From contig NC_090319.1 in assembly GCF_040869045.1 (NCBI RefSeq), positions 240,491,832 to 240,555,831 of the forward strand: DNA of 64,000 bases, given 5' to 3'. The notes beneath the pieces were generated by a model. That model was not told the origin of the DNA. It saw nothing but the letters and a program-made list of their open reading frames with translations, and did no database searches. The translations under genes were made by a program, and so were the position numbers. Source of the stretch: Eurosta solidaginis. Its lineage: Eukaryota > Arthropoda > Insecta > Diptera > Tephritidae. This document shows positions 1-11,048 of this stretch, piece after piece. Position 1 is the stretch's first letter; each line of letters starts with the position of its first letter.

Positions 1-2
1 AA

Positions 3-2003
3 TTGGAAGAACAGAAGACATATTTGGCATCTCAACTGGAAGCGCAAGAGGCGCGTATATCTGAAATGTCGGCACAAATTTCGGAACAGGTATCATCGCA
101 GCTCTTTGTGAAACTGGAAGAGCAGGATGCAAAAATTTTACAACTCGAGGACAAAATTTATGCCGAAATAGAAGCGTTAAAAGGTCGTATGGAGCAGTTA
201 CAACTAAACCGCCCAGCTGTTTCAGCAAGCAATCCAAAGGTATAAACACCATCATTTGACGGTTCTGTTCCTTTCCAGGTCTTCAAGCTACAGTTTGAAC
301 AGACCGCAGCAGTGAACAACTGGAATGCGGAAGATAAAGTTGTTGCACTGTTCGTGGCATTGAAAGGGCCTGCAGCGGAAATCTTACAGACGATTCCAGA
401 GTACGAACGGAACAGTTATGAAGCATTGGTGGCTGCTGTAGAACGACAATACGGAACTGAGCATAGGAGACAGATATACCAAATGGAGTTGCTGAACCGC
501 TTCCAGAGGCCTGGGGAACCATTGCACGAATTTGCGTCGGATATTGAAAGGTTAGCACATTTAGCGAATGCGGACGCACCCGTGGAATACACTGAAAGGG
601 TAAAGATTCAGAGCTTTATAAATGGCATAATGGACGTCGAAACAAAGCGAATTACATACGCAAACCCAAACCCAACATTCACAGAAACGGTGTCACAAGC
701 TATGATTCAGGAAACAGCGTCGCTTCTGTGTAAGCCAGTTTTCAAAGCACATCGTGTGGAAGTAGAAAGGCCAGAGTGTGTAGACGCAATATTGGAGGCG
801 CTGAAAGGATCGCAAAAGCGGAGTGAAAAAGTTATCAAATGCTTCAAATGCGGGAAGTCCGGTCACATTGCCCGTCATTGCGATCTTGGTCCTAATAGTT
901 CCAACAATGTGGGTGGCCGTAAACGCAAAGCTGGCGGAAATGAGCAAGAGCGTGTCGAATGTAAAGAACGAAAACTTGCCCCGGCTATTGAATGTCCTGT
1001 GATATCTGTGTCGCAGATTGGAAGGAAATCAAGCAGTCTTACCATCAGAGGGAATGTGGATGGTAAAGAGCGTGTACTGACTGTAGATACGGGGGCATCT
1101 CATTCCTTGATTCGATCTGATTTGGTCTACAGGAGAGTAAAGTCATTACCTGGAGCAAGGTTGCGTACGGTCACAGGCGAGTATAACCAAGTCCGGGGAG
1201 AAGTGATCTGTGAAGTCTTAATTGGGAAGGTCATGGTTTTACACAAATTCGTTGTGGCGGAGATTGTTGATGAAGTTATATTGGGAGTGGATTTCTTGGT
1301 TGACCATGACATCAAGACCGATATGCAGAGAAGGGTGATGCATTATGAGAACCAAGATGTGCCACTTAACTTCAGTTTGGAAAAAGGGTTCAGCAGTAAG
1401 CGAGTGCTGGTGGAGGAGAATCGACAGAGACCACGAAAGTCAAGGAAAGTAGATCGAGCAAAGGTTGATGGATCGAATGGGAATAAAGCGAAATCAAAAG
1501 TACCTGCGAGAAAAACACTGGCATTGACAAACCCTAATGGACGCACTAAAACGACTGAAAAAATTTTCCAGAAAGAATGCAAGGGTGGTTTCAAGCCAGC
1601 GCGTACTACTGTTGTGAAACGTCAAGACGATACTGATGATGCAAAGTCAATCCGTCAAGATCAAGCTTTGCGAAGTAGTTCTTCATTGGTCAAGCATCAG
1701 AGTGCGAGGGAACGATCCAGGATAATGAGTAGTAAGATGAAATACAGGTACGACAACAAGAATAATTCGGAGGGTTTCTTGGAGGGAGATTTGGTACTGT
1801 TGTACAACCCTCGCCGGCGGAAAGGTGTTCCTTCCAAATTTTGGTGCAGTTGGGAAGGCCCGTACAAAGTTGTAAAAAGGATCAGTGATACCATCTACCG
1901 CATACAAACAATTGGGGAACCACGAAATAGAAGGGTGGTTCATTTGGAGAGATTAGCAGCATTTAGATCGAGAGATTTGTCTGATCGGGACGATCAGCCT
2001 TAG
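3..2003 (+). pseudogene. gag-pol: Gag-protease-integrase-tail polyprotein remnant of an LTR retrotransposon
   Basis: One forward frame runs 3-2003, broken by a single in-frame TAA at 243-245. The part before the stop (80 residues, 5' incomplete) is a coiled-coil-like Gln/Glu-rich Gag N-terminus. After the stop come the Gag core, a CCHC zinc knuckle with C-x2-C-x4-H-x4-C spacing (840-881) for RNA packaging, and a retroviral-type aspartic protease with VDTGAS (1083-1100) and LGVDFL (1281-1298). From about 1680 the frame becomes the integrase C-terminal SH3-like tail: a GDLV segment, then WEGPY (1851-1865), then a VVHLERL-type ending. Between protease and tail the whole RT-RNase H-integrase core is missing, yet the frame is kept. 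It stops at 2001-2003, 11 bases before the LTR. Either the deletion is a neutral scar or it made a short element mobilised in trans; one copy cannot tell. Confidence 0.8.
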
Positions 2004-2014
2004 GTGGAGGGCAG
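2002..2014 (+). promoter_or_regulatory. Polypurine tract of the LTR retrotransposon
   Basis: A purine-rich stretch (AGGTGGAGGGCAG) lies directly before the TGT that opens the 3' LTR. This is the expected place for the plus-strand primer of reverse transcription. It overlaps the stop codon of the polyprotein frame. Confidence 0.55.
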
Positions 2015-2619
2015 TGTCACGGATATTAGCATCACTAAGCTATACCATCACTAAGGCGATGCTAAGGCCATGCTAAGCGGTATTTACGTCAATGATTTGA
2101 TTTCATGTATACACATATATAAGGCAGCCGAGAGATGTCACACACAGATGCATTTACTTATACGCCTGTGTATGTGCGAGAGACTGTAAACTACAAACTC
2201 ACATACATCTGAGAGACGCTGAAAAGTAGACAATTGTAAACAAGTAGAAACTATATGAGAACTATAAACACACGAAATAGTTGGTAAGTTCTGGAAATAG
2301 AAGAGCCTAGATGTATGCAGCGTAAACTATAAAAGCGGCGGAAGTGAGTAGGAAGTAATTCAGTTTGATTTGAGTTGTCAAGCAGTTACGACTAAGACGA
2401 TATCTAGCGAGCAATAGCAGTATTATTTTGAAAGTCGGTTTCATTTAAGCTACCAGTTTGGTTATTAAGCTATTCGTTGCACAGTTTAAGTGTTATTGTG
2501 AAGTATTTTAATAAAGGCCATTTTTCCATTATCCAATATTGGAGTTATTTATTCAACAGTTTAGCGATACGAACCTAGCAAAAGGGCAAATAAGAGGATT
2601 TGCAAGTAAATTCGTTACA
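2015..2619 (+). repeat. 3' LTR, 605 bp
   Basis: It starts TGTCACGGATATTAGC and ends AAATTCGTTACA, short inverted TGT...ACA ends. Inside are a TATA-like TATATAAG at 2116-2123 and a polyadenylation signal AATAAA at 2510-2515, giving a plausible U3-R-U5 order. The reverse complement of 5038-5626 matches it along its length with point differences and small indels, which fixes both boundaries. Confidence 0.85.
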
Positions 2620-2879
2620 ATATGTACAATTTTTCAATTATATTGACATCAACTGTACAGGAAGCAATGGAGATATGTGGTCTGGAATCTTTTGAACGAA
2701 CTTTTCTCCCTATACTCTTATTTCGGATTCACTTTAAGTAGCAATGAATTGAGGTTGTACAACTCTATACGTATCCAGAACCATAGCCATTCCTTCAAAT
2801 GTGTGTTTTAACTGTGACCAAATCGTTTCAACCATTGGATAGAAAATTGAAACCTTGAACAATTTTTCAGCAAATATTG

Positions 2880-3831
2880 GACGTTCACGTCGATGGTGTC
2901 AGACTACCGACTGTCAGTCATCCAAAGATCTAAGCGGTAACGTCCGATAATACTCTAACCTTCAAGGCCCATGCCACCGAGATTGTTTCTAAAGTACAAA
3001 GTCGCAACAAAATCCTCAAGTCGCTTGCCGGCAGCACATGGGGAAAAGATAAAGAAACGCTGCTAACCACTTAAAACGTAATTGGCCGGCCGCTCATGAG
3101 TTTCGCGTCACCAGTTTGGTCGCCTAGTCTTAAAAACACATACTGGAAAAGGCTACAGGCCTGTCAAAATGCTGCAATCAGAACTGCCACCGGATGTCTC
3201 CTTATGACCCCCGAACACCAACTACATAGTGAGGCCAAAGAGCTCAACATTAAAGAGCACAACGAAATGCAGAACAGGCAGTTTCTGCTAAATTGTTACA
3301 AACCAGGAATCCTAGCAAACAACTGCTTGATCAAACACCGCCTCCACGGGGGTTAAGGGACATCTCCACAAGCCTTATGACGATATCCGGCACCTGCCAA
3401 CACAGCCGTTTGATCCAGATAAGCATAAGCAGGCCCTAAGCCAAATCCACACAGAATTGGTAAACGCTTTTGACAGGACCCACCCGGTGAACCCCGATAT
3501 TAATATGCAATATCCCACCCTTGCAGAAGAAGAAAGCACACTACCAAGGGAGACACGAGTCACCTTGCCCAACTTCGCTCTGTATACTGTAATAGGTTAA
3601 ACTCTTACTTGTCCAGAATCAACCCCGACATACGTAATGTATGTCATGCATGCGATGTATCCCCACATGAAACCAACAATCTTTTCAATTGTAATGTGGA
3701 ACCTACGCCTCTAAGACCAATCTCCCTATGGTCCGCTCCTGTTGAAATAGCCCGTTAGAGGACTCTGAGTACAATTTGTGAGTGGTCGTGCCCATTGAAT
3801 GGGGCGAAGCACTGTTAATATAACAACAACA
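2880..3831 (+). pseudogene. Jockey-type non-LTR retrotransposon relic, 3' end of the RT ORF
   Basis: This is the C-terminal part of a Jockey-clade reverse transcriptase protein, broken by frameshifts and stops. Recognisable pieces are a DGVRLPTVSHPKIL-like stretch just before the lost RT-thumb region (2882 on), then an 86-residue open piece at 3096-3356 with ASPVWSPSL, QACQNAAIRTATGC and an EHQLHSEAKEL helix. Past 3356 other frames carry TQPFDPDKHKQ, NPDIRNVCHAC, ETNNLFNCN and TPLRPISLW, the usual C-terminal Cys/His tail. The copy ends in a short AACAAC tail at about 3820-3831, as Jockey-type elements do. It is long dead. Motif recognition is from memory. Confidence 0.75.
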
Positions 3832-4334
3832 TGGAAATTTCCTTCATTATCATCAAAATGCGTACAATAAATTGAGCAAAAAATATCTTTGCCTATTTTA
3901 CAAAATCCCTCCAAGGTTTATCTTCTAAGGAAGTTTGTTTTGAGTGTTCTTTTCATATTTGGCATATTGCTACGGCCGCTAGTGTTGAAACGTATTTTGC
4001 TTACGTGTGGCGAATAAAAATCTGGTTTAGAAGTACAATGCCAAAGTCTATAGTACGAGCATCCATGGAAAATTGCTAATTTTCTCAGACTTTCGAATTT
4101 ATCTCCTTATTAATTTGCAATGCCAATATATTTTAAATATATCACACCTCAACATACCAGGGAAGAAGAGTTTATAATTATTATCAGCTTGGGAAAAAAA
4201 AGTTAAAAACAAATGTTATAGGAAAAAAAGAAAAACCAGTTTAAAAATCAAATAATTCTCTAAAATTCTTTAGCAATCAATTTTTAATTCCTTCGTGTTG
4301 ATAAGCTCAAAAGGCTTAGAATGTTATTTTCTGA
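3832..4334. other. AT-rich stretch without recognisable features
   Basis: No coding frame above background, no terminal repeat and no RNA gene is visible. Several poly-A runs occur around 4190-4240. Confidence 0.5.
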
Positions 4335-4595
4335 AAATAAACGCATTGTAAAATTAAGTACGATCATACTTAATCCTACAATGCTCAATTTTAAGTAAAA
4401 CAATGTTGTTTTAACTAAGAAGAACCTTGAATTAAAATTGGCAATTTTGATTTAAAAATGCATTCTTAATTCAAAGTTGTAGCCATTTTAAATTAAGGTT
4501 TAGCTATTTTGATTTACAAGTGCGCCATCTTAGATCAAGTAGAACGTGCTTGATTTAAAATTGCCATGCTTAAGCTTGTTATGTTTTGGATAACG
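4335..4595. repeat. Degenerate AT-rich dispersed repeat
   Basis: Short motifs alternate in both orientations, such as AATTAAGTACGATCATACTT, TTGATTTAAAATTGCCAT and CAATGTTGTTTTAAC. The same vocabulary reappears at 12672-12736 and 28755-28999, either side of the Helitron block. I read it as an old MITE-like family; its ends are not certain. Confidence 0.4.
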
Positions 4596-4604
4596 GGACA
4601 TTCC

Positions 4605-5832
4605 AGGCCCGACGAGAGGGGGGCGCTTAGGGGGTCATTACCCCCGGGCCCGGGCTTTGGAGGGGCCCGGGAATGTCAAAATGCTATCCAAGCTTTTTGC
4701 TTACAGAAAATAAACAAACCACACCTTTAATCACATTTCGTAGATAGCAACCATTTTAAATATCAACAAATTTTATAAATCTCTTAACGTGTCGGCTTTG
4801 TAGGATAAAGTTGAACTCGTTTTCTGTTGCAGCAGAAAAAGTCGGTATGATGCAAATTCTTATACAGTGATATACATGTATGTATGTATGTAAACGGCGA
4901 TTTAAAGAAATTTATTTTATACAATTAATGCAATATTTAAATAAAACTCTGTAAGTAATAAACTGTACTTATTTTTTCATTAGTTTTCACACCTCACCGA
5001 TTTTTAAAGTGTAATATTTCTCGCAATCATATCATATTGTAACGAATTTACTTGCAAATCCTCTTATTTGCAACCCTCTGCTAAGTTCGAATCACTAAAC
5101 TGTTGAATAAATAACTCCAGTATTTAATAATGCAAAATGGCCTTTATTAAAGTACTTCACAATAACACTCAAACTTTGCAACGAATAGCTTGCTTAATAA
5201 CCTAACTGATTGATAGCTCAAATCAAACTCTCCTTTCGCCTCTACTGTCGCGCCTTTTATACTTTTTGATTTCTCATTGCATACTTCCAGGATTTTCCAT
5301 TCTAGAACTTACTAGTTAGTTTCAGCTACAAAATCGCCAGCCACAACTACGTTTATAACTTCTCATTTGAGTAATACTTGCACAAATTATTGCCCTCTCT
5401 CGTGACAACTCAGATAAGATATATGCATGTGTTTGTGCATTGACTCTCCGCTGCTCGTATACGTACATGGTACATATGTATAGACGCAATTATTGATTCG
5501 GTTATGTAGATACATAATGATTGAATTATTGATGTGAATTCACGTCACTGCTTAGCATCGGCCTGGAGATGGCAGTATCCCTTAAAAAAAAAAAAGTATC
5601 CCTTAGTGTTGCTAATATTCGTAACAATATTTACTCATATGTTGATCTGTATGAATGTGTAGATAAATTAAAGTTTTTAACTATATATTCATTGAATATA
5701 TAATATACATGTATATACAAATGCATATAAATTTGTAAAAGATGGTAATTTTGATTTTGAGAATTTGTTCATTTTAGTATGAGAGCCCGTATTTTTTTTA
5801 GCCCCGGGCCCGGATTTTCTCTCGGCGGCCCT
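4605..5832. mobile_element. hAT-like DNA transposon remnant, non-autonomous, interrupted by a solo LTR
   Basis: The ends are GC-rich inverted repeats in AT-rich surroundings. The left one starts AGGCCCGACGAGAGG (4605), the right one reversed starts AGGGCCGCCGAGAGA (ending 5832), and both continue into a CCCGGGCCCGGG block. The flanks are GACATTCC (4597-4604) and GACATTCT (5833-5840), an 8-bp target duplication with one mismatch, as hAT elements make. No transposase is left. Removing the solo LTR leaves an element of about 0.64 kb. Confidence 0.7.
5038..5626 (-). repeat. Solo LTR, reverse orientation
   Basis: Reverse-complemented, this segment matches the LTR at 2015-2619, including the AATAAA region and the AAATTCGTTACA end. 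It opens TGTAACGAATTTACTTGC on the + strand and closes at GTAACA. ATAT flanks both sides (5034-5037 and 5627-5630), a perfect 4-bp target duplication, so it is a true insertion reduced to one LTR by LTR-LTR recombination. A short A-run near 5583-5595 with a repeated AGTATCCCTTA looks like a local duplication. Confidence 0.85.
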
Positions 5833-5904
5833 GACATTCTCTGCAATTTTCATTCAGTAACACGCAAGCAAACCATACGGAGTGAAATATTTTAATTATT
5901 TAAT

Positions 5905-6085
5905 ATTGGAATATCAAAATGGAATAAATAGAATATATTGATGATATTGTATACACAAGTGAAGTACTGCAAATTGATACCGAAAATTTGGTCGCTGAAG
6001 GAAAGCGTAATAAGTGAAGATGACCAAAAATTGGCACGGCTAATTAAGGAAATCGACTTGGCGGATGTTGGCAACTATATAAAAG
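5905..6085 (+). pseudogene. Probable exon of a decayed intron-bearing gene
   Basis: The frame reading ESVISEDDQKLARLIKE and ending DVGNYIK (about 5995-6085) stops at a GT (6086). Its one leftover base completes a codon with the two bases after an acceptor at 10724, and the frame continues into the next exon. That phase agreement supports a real exon. The upstream border is unclear. I cannot name the protein. Confidence 0.45.
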
Positions 6086-7451
6086 GTTAATTAGATATAT
6101 TATAAAGCTTTACTAATCACTTTATGTATATTTATACCTTTCATGAACATGAAATGGTATATTAACTTTGGTCCGATGTTTGTAACGTTGAGAAATATAG
6201 AAGTTAGACTCACCATTAAGTATACCGAATTGATCAGGGCGACGAACTGAGTTGATATAGCCATGTCCGTCCGTCTTACCGTCCGTCTGTCTGTTTGAAC
6301 GCAAACTAGTCCCTCAAATTTTGAAATGAAATTTGGCACAAGGATGTATTCTTGTATTATATTAGACATTTATCGGATCCGGTAGGAGCGGACCAATATA
6401 ACATATATCTCCCATACAACCGATCGTTCAGATAAGACGATTTTGGTAATTCCTACCGCAATTTAGAAAATATAAACGTGAAACTCGGTGATATATATTC
6501 TAATATATCATAGAAAATATCCTCAAAAAATCACTTCACTCATGATCGGAGCTATATATAGTTATATCCCATACAACCGATCCTTCAGACAGAAAGATTT
6601 TTGGCCATTTCTCCTTTAATTTAGAAAGTATAAATGTGAAACTCGGTGATATATATTTTAATATGTCATTGAAGATTTTCTGAAAAAATCACTTTGATCG
6701 GAGCTATATATAGTATAGATTTTTGGCAAGTTCTCCTTTAATTTCCAATATAAAAACGTAAACTTGGTGATATTTATTCTAATATATCATAGAAGATTTC
6801 ATGAAAAAATTAATTCGATTGGAGCTATATAAATTATATATCCCATACAACCGATCGTTCATATAGAAAGATTTTTAGCCATTTCTCTCTTAATTTTCAA
6901 TTATAAAAACTTTAAAATTGGTAATATTTATTCTAATATATCATATGAGATTTCCTGAAAAAATCACTTTGATCGGAGCTATATGTATATAGTATATACT
7001 AGGGCGGGTCGATTTAAAAATCGCTCATTGCTCTGTGCAAATCGTATTCTAGGGATCAAAATAAGAAACTTTGCCGAAGGAACCATACCTCTAAAACGAA
7101 TTCTGATGTCCCCCTCTTTGGGTCGAACTTTTGGGTAGGAGCAATTTCAATTCTACCTGCTGTGTCTTGTGGTGGCTTAAAAAAACAACACAAGCAATTT
7201 TACGATTTGCAGTTGTGTGACAGTGATACCTTCATTTCTTAAAACGGTTGAATAAAAAATCCACACAACTATGTTTACGACATGCAAATGCATCACAGTG
7301 ATGCCTTGGTTTTAAAAGAGGGCTGTAAAAACGCTAATTTCTAATAATTTTTTTTTAAATTTCTTTTCTATTACTAAGTTAAATTCATTTTTTCATTTAC
7401 ATATGTTCTGACTAAATAAATTTCTAAAGAGAAAAATAAACTCCAAAAACA

Positions 7452-10060
7452 AACAAGTAAGGAAGGCTAAGTTCGGATGTAACCGAACATTACATACTCA
7501 GTTGAGAGCTATGGAGACAAAATAAGGAAAATCACCATGTAGGAAAATGAACCTAGGGTAACCCTGGAATGTGGTTGTATGACATGTTTATCAAATGGAA
7601 GGTATTAAAGAGTATTTTAAGAGATAGTAGGCCATAGTGTTATGGATGGACGCCATTTAGGGATATCGCCATAAAGGTGGACCAGGGCTGACTCTAGAAT
7701 TTGTTTGTACGATATGGGTATCAAATGAAAGGTGTTACTGAGCATTTTAAGAGGGAGCGTGCCTTAGGTCTATCGGTGGACGCCTTTTCGAGATATCGCC
7801 ATTAAGGTGGGCCAGGGGTGAGTCTAGAATGTGTTTGTACGGTATGGGTATCAAATGAAAGGTGGTAATGAGTATTTAAAAGGGAGTAATCCTTAGTTCT
7901 ATAGGTGGACGCCTTTTCGAGATATCGCCATGAAGGTGGACCAGGGGTGACTCTAGAATGTTTGTACGATATGGGTATCAAACGAAAGGTGTTACTGGGC
8001 ATTTTAAGAGGGAGTGGGCATTAGGTCTATGGGTGGACGCCTTTTCGAGATATCGCCATTAGGGTGGGCCAGGGGTGACTCTAGAATGTGTTTGTACGAT
8101 ATGGGTATCAAACGAAAGGTGTTACTGAGCATTTTAAGAGGGAGTAGGCATTAGGTCTATAGGTGGACACCTTTTCGAGATATCGCCATTAGGGTGGGCC
8201 AGGGGTGACTCTAGAATGTTTGTACGATATGGGTATCAAACGAAAGGTGTTACTGAGCATTTTAGGAGGGAGTGGGCATTAGGTCTATAGGTGAACGCCT
8301 TTTCGAGATATCGCCATTAGGGTGGGACAGGGGTGACTCTAGAATGTTTGTACGATATGGGTATCAAACGAAAGGTGTTACTGAGCATTTTAAGAGGGAG
8401 TGGGCATTAGGTCTATAGGTGGACGCCTTTTTGAGATATCGCCATTAGGCTGGGCCAGGGGTGACTCTAGAATGTTTGTACGATATGGGTAAATAACGAA
8501 AGGTGTTACTGAGCATTTTAAGAGGGAGTGGGCATTAGGTCTATAGGTGGAGGACGCCTTTTCGAGATATCGCCATTAGGGTGGGCCAGGGGTGACTAAA
8601 GAATGTGTTTGTACGATATGGATATCAAATTAAAGGTATTAATGAGGGTTTTAAAAGCGAGTGGCCCTTAGATGTATATGTGAAGGCGTTCTCGCGATAT
8701 CGACCAAAATGTGGACCAGGTGATCCAGAAAATCATCTGTCGGGTACTGCTAATTTATTTATATATGCAATACCACTAACAGTATTCCTGCCAAGATTCC
8801 AAACGCTGTTGATTTCGCCATGTAGAACTTTTTCATTTTCTTCTACTTAATATGGTAAGTGTCACACCCATTTTACAAAGTTTTTTCCAAAGTTATATTT
8901 TGCGTCAATAAACCAATCCAATTACCATGTTTCATCCATTTTTTCGTATTTGGTATATAATTATGGCATTTTTTTCATTTTTCGTAATTTTCGATATCGA
9001 TAAAGTGGGCGGGGTTATGGTCGTATTTCGGCCATTTTTTATACCAAGATAAAATGAGTTCAGATAAGTACGTGGACTAAGTTTAGTAAAGATATATCGG
9101 TTTTTGCTCAAGTTATTGTGTTAACGGCCGAGAGGAAGGCCAGACGGTGGACTGTGTATAAAAACTGGGCGTGGCTTCAACCGATTTCGCCCATTTTCAC
9201 AGAAAACAGTTACCGTCATAGAATCTATGCCCCTACCAAATTTAAGAAGGATTGGTAAATTTTTGTTCGACTTATGGCATTAAAAGTATTCTAGACAAAC
9301 TAAATGAAAATGGGCGGAGCCACGCCCATTTTGAAATTTTCTTTTATTTTTGTATTTTGTTGAATCATATCTTTACTGGAGTTGAATTTTGACTTAATTT
9401 ACTTATATACAGTAAAGATATTAAATTTTTTGTTAAAATTTGAATTTAAAAAAAAAATTTTTTTAAAAAGTGGGCGTGTTCTTCGTCCAATTTTGCTAAT
9501 TTTTATTTAGCACATATATAGTAATAGTAGTAACGTTCCTGCCAAATTTCATCATGATATCTCCAACGACTGCCAAATTACAGCTTGCAAAACTTTTAAA
9601 TTACCTTCTTGTAAAAGTGGGCGGTGCCACGCCCATTGTCCAAAATCTTACCAATTTTCTATTCTGCGTCATAACGTCAACCCATCTACCAAGTTTCATC
9701 GCTTTATCCACCTTTGGCAATGAATTATCGCATTTTTTCGGTTTTTCGAAATTTTCGATATCAAAAAATGGGCGTGGTTATAGTCCGATATCGTTCATTT
9801 TAAATAGCGATCTGAGATGAGTGCCCAGGAATCTACACACCAAATTTCATCAAGATACCTCAAAATTTACTCAAGTTATCGTGTTAACGGACAGACGGAC
9901 GTACGGACGGACGGACATGGCTCAATCAATTTTTTTTCGATACAGATGATTTTGATATATGGAAGTCTATATCTATCTCGATTCATTTATACCTGTACAA
10001 CCAACCGTTATCCAATCAAAGTTAATATACTCTGTGAGCTCTGCTCAACTGAGTATAAAA
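7452..10060 (+). mobile_element. DINE-1/INE-1-like element, type A, copy 1
   Basis: It starts AACAAGTAAGGAAGGCTAAG, followed by a small hairpin around GGATGTAACC and ATACTCAGTTGAGAGC. It ends in a hairpin built from ATACTC...GAGTAT, then AAAA. Tandem units of 127-130 bp (about 7560-8700) are followed by a unique 1.3-kb tail rich in GTGGGCG/CACGCCC phrases and a run of CGGACGGACGGACATGG near 9890-9917, as in INE-1. Copies at 30241-32657 and 34434-37157 share this order. Confidence 0.65.
7560..8700 (+). repeat. Tandem array of ~130-bp monomers inside DINE-like copy 1
   Basis: About nine monomers. Each has TTTGTACGATATGGGTATCA, then AAGGTGTTA, a TATAGGTGGACGCC box, TTTCGAGATATCGCCAT and CAGGGGTGACTCTAGAAT. 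Spacing of the ATATGGGTATCA word is 127-130 bp. Related monomers form the array at 52840-53760. Confidence 0.85.
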
Positions 10061-10724
10061 ACATAGGCGTTTCAAAGTGGGATTTTTCAAAATTTGCCCC
10101 TAGGACCCAAAGGGGGAACATCAGAATTCGTTTTAGAGGTATGGTTCCTTCGGCAAAGTTTCTTATTTTGATCCCTAGAATATGATTTTCACAGAGCAAT
10201 GGGCGATTTGTTTGCCTCCCCACAAATGGACGCGGCCTAGTATATACCTATTCCATACAACCTTTCGTTCAGATAGAAAGATTTTTGGCCATTTCTCCCT
10301 TAGTTTCCAATATAAAAACGTGAAACTTGGTGATATATATTCTAATATATCATAGAAGATTTCCTGGCCATTTCTCCCTTAGTTTCCAATATAAAAACGT
10401 GAAACTCGGTGATATATATTCTAATATATCATAGAAGATTTCCTGTAAAAATCATTTCGATCGGAGCTATATATAATATCCCATACAACCGGTCGTTCAG
10501 ATAAGGGGGTTTTTTGCCATTTTTTATTTTATATTTATCTTAAAAATCGTTTAGGTATGTACAGCTGTACACTATATATTTCTTATCTTATGCATCCGAT
10601 TATTTGGAGATTACGAACGGGATAAGATTATTGTTCAGCCCCATTCATCAAAGGTATGAATTCTTCGGCACAGCCGATGACAGTCCCGTCCTTACTTGTT
10701 TTTTTTTATGTTTTAATTTTATAG

Positions 10725-10993
10725 CGGCACAGATAACATATAGAAGCCTCAAATATTTACGCGTCGATGACATAAAGGAAGCGATTCCTGCTTGTGGATT
10801 ACGAGCGTAATTCCGTGAAAAATTGTTTACTTGGAGGAAAAAGGAGGTAGGTATTGATGATATGGATTATTTCGTCGCCTTTACCCAGAAACATTAATGT
10901 GTAAAAATTAAAATGTGGGGACCTAATTAAAATTTTTATTTTTTTCACAGGAATACTATTACATTCCACGGAATGGAAATAAAAAGCCTAGCG
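10725..10993 (+). pseudogene. Two exons of the decayed intron-bearing gene (SAM-like segment)
   Basis: Exon 10725-10846 reads TYRSLKYLRVDDIKEAIPAC, then GLRA, an in-frame TAA (10808-10810), then FREKLFTWRKKE. The pattern (aromatic, hydrophobic helices, GLR) resembles a SAM-like helical domain; this is a resemblance only. The intron 10847-10950 (104 bp) begins GTAGGT and ends TTTTTTCACAG. The following exon 10951-10993 reads EYYYIPRNGNKKPS and meets a strong donor, GTAAGC, at 10994. Splicing keeps the frame across this intron, so the splice sites outlived the coding sequence. Confidence 0.5.
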
Positions 10994-11048
10994 GTAAGCA
11001 TAAAGCTTACGTCAACAAAACTGCGGAAAAAATCTGGTTATATTAATA

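Larger units (their letters stand above)
1..2619 (+). mobile_element. Ty3/gypsy-type LTR retrotransposon, 3' part (internally deleted)
   Basis: The window opens inside an LTR retrotransposon. Visible in order are a Gag region, a zinc knuckle, an aspartic protease, the C-terminal end of an integrase, a purine-rich tract and a 3' LTR. Reverse transcriptase, RNase H and the integrase catalytic core are absent, so this copy cannot move by itself. The 5' LTR and primer-binding site lie off the left edge. The base after the LTR begins ATAT (2620-2623), the same four bases that flank the related solo LTR at 5038-5626, consistent with a 4-bp target preference. Family assignment is from domain order and motif memory. 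Confidence 0.85.
6999..10240. mobile_element. 3.2-kb element with ~130-bp terminal inverted repeats, nested in DINE-like DNA
   Basis: The left end (6999-7135) and the reversed right end (10240 back to about 10108) match closely. Both contain CATTGCTCTGTG, TTCTAGGGATCAAAATAAG and CGAAGGAACCATACCTC, and close with CTAGG. TATATA flanks both sides (6993-6998 and 10241-10246). The outer 15-40 bases of the two arms have diverged more than the inner part. Between the arms are unique AT-rich DNA (7140-7450) and the DINE-like element at 7452-10060. No transposase is present. Superfamily unknown. Confidence 0.65.
6133..10700 (-). mobile_element. DINE-1/INE-1-like element, type X, with a nested long-TIR element
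   Basis: On the minus strand it begins AACAAGTAAGGACGGGACTG (at 10700) and ends with AAAGTTAATATACC followed by a small hairpin and GGTATAAA (at 6133). Near that end is the phrase gatatagccatgtccgtccg, which I associate with Drosophila INE-1/DINE-1. The body is degenerate tandem units of about 135-160 bp with CCCATACAACCGATCGTTCA and TCGGAGCTATATATA. A second copy in the other orientation is at 49323-52199. Helitron-type mobility is assumed from that similarity, not shown. Confidence 0.6.
6086..10724 (+). other. Inferred intron of the pseudogene, filled by nested mobile elements
   Basis: The donor is GTTAAT at 6086; the acceptor is a pyrimidine-rich tract ending TTTTATAG at 10724. Almost the whole 4.6 kb is occupied by the DINE-like element at 6133-10700 and what is nested in it. 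Without the nest the intron would be about 70 bp, like the neighbouring introns. Confidence 0.45.

Noticed and set aside
283..579. Minus-strand frame under the Gag region
   Set aside because: Shadow of the forward Gag coding sequence; no independent support.
5038..5626. 5' LTR of the element at 1-2619
   Set aside because: It is in the opposite orientation with its own ATAT target duplication, so it is a separate solo LTR.
7560..8700. CRISPR-like array
   Set aside because: Monomers are contiguous ~130-bp tandem repeats without unique spacers, in a eukaryotic transposon context.
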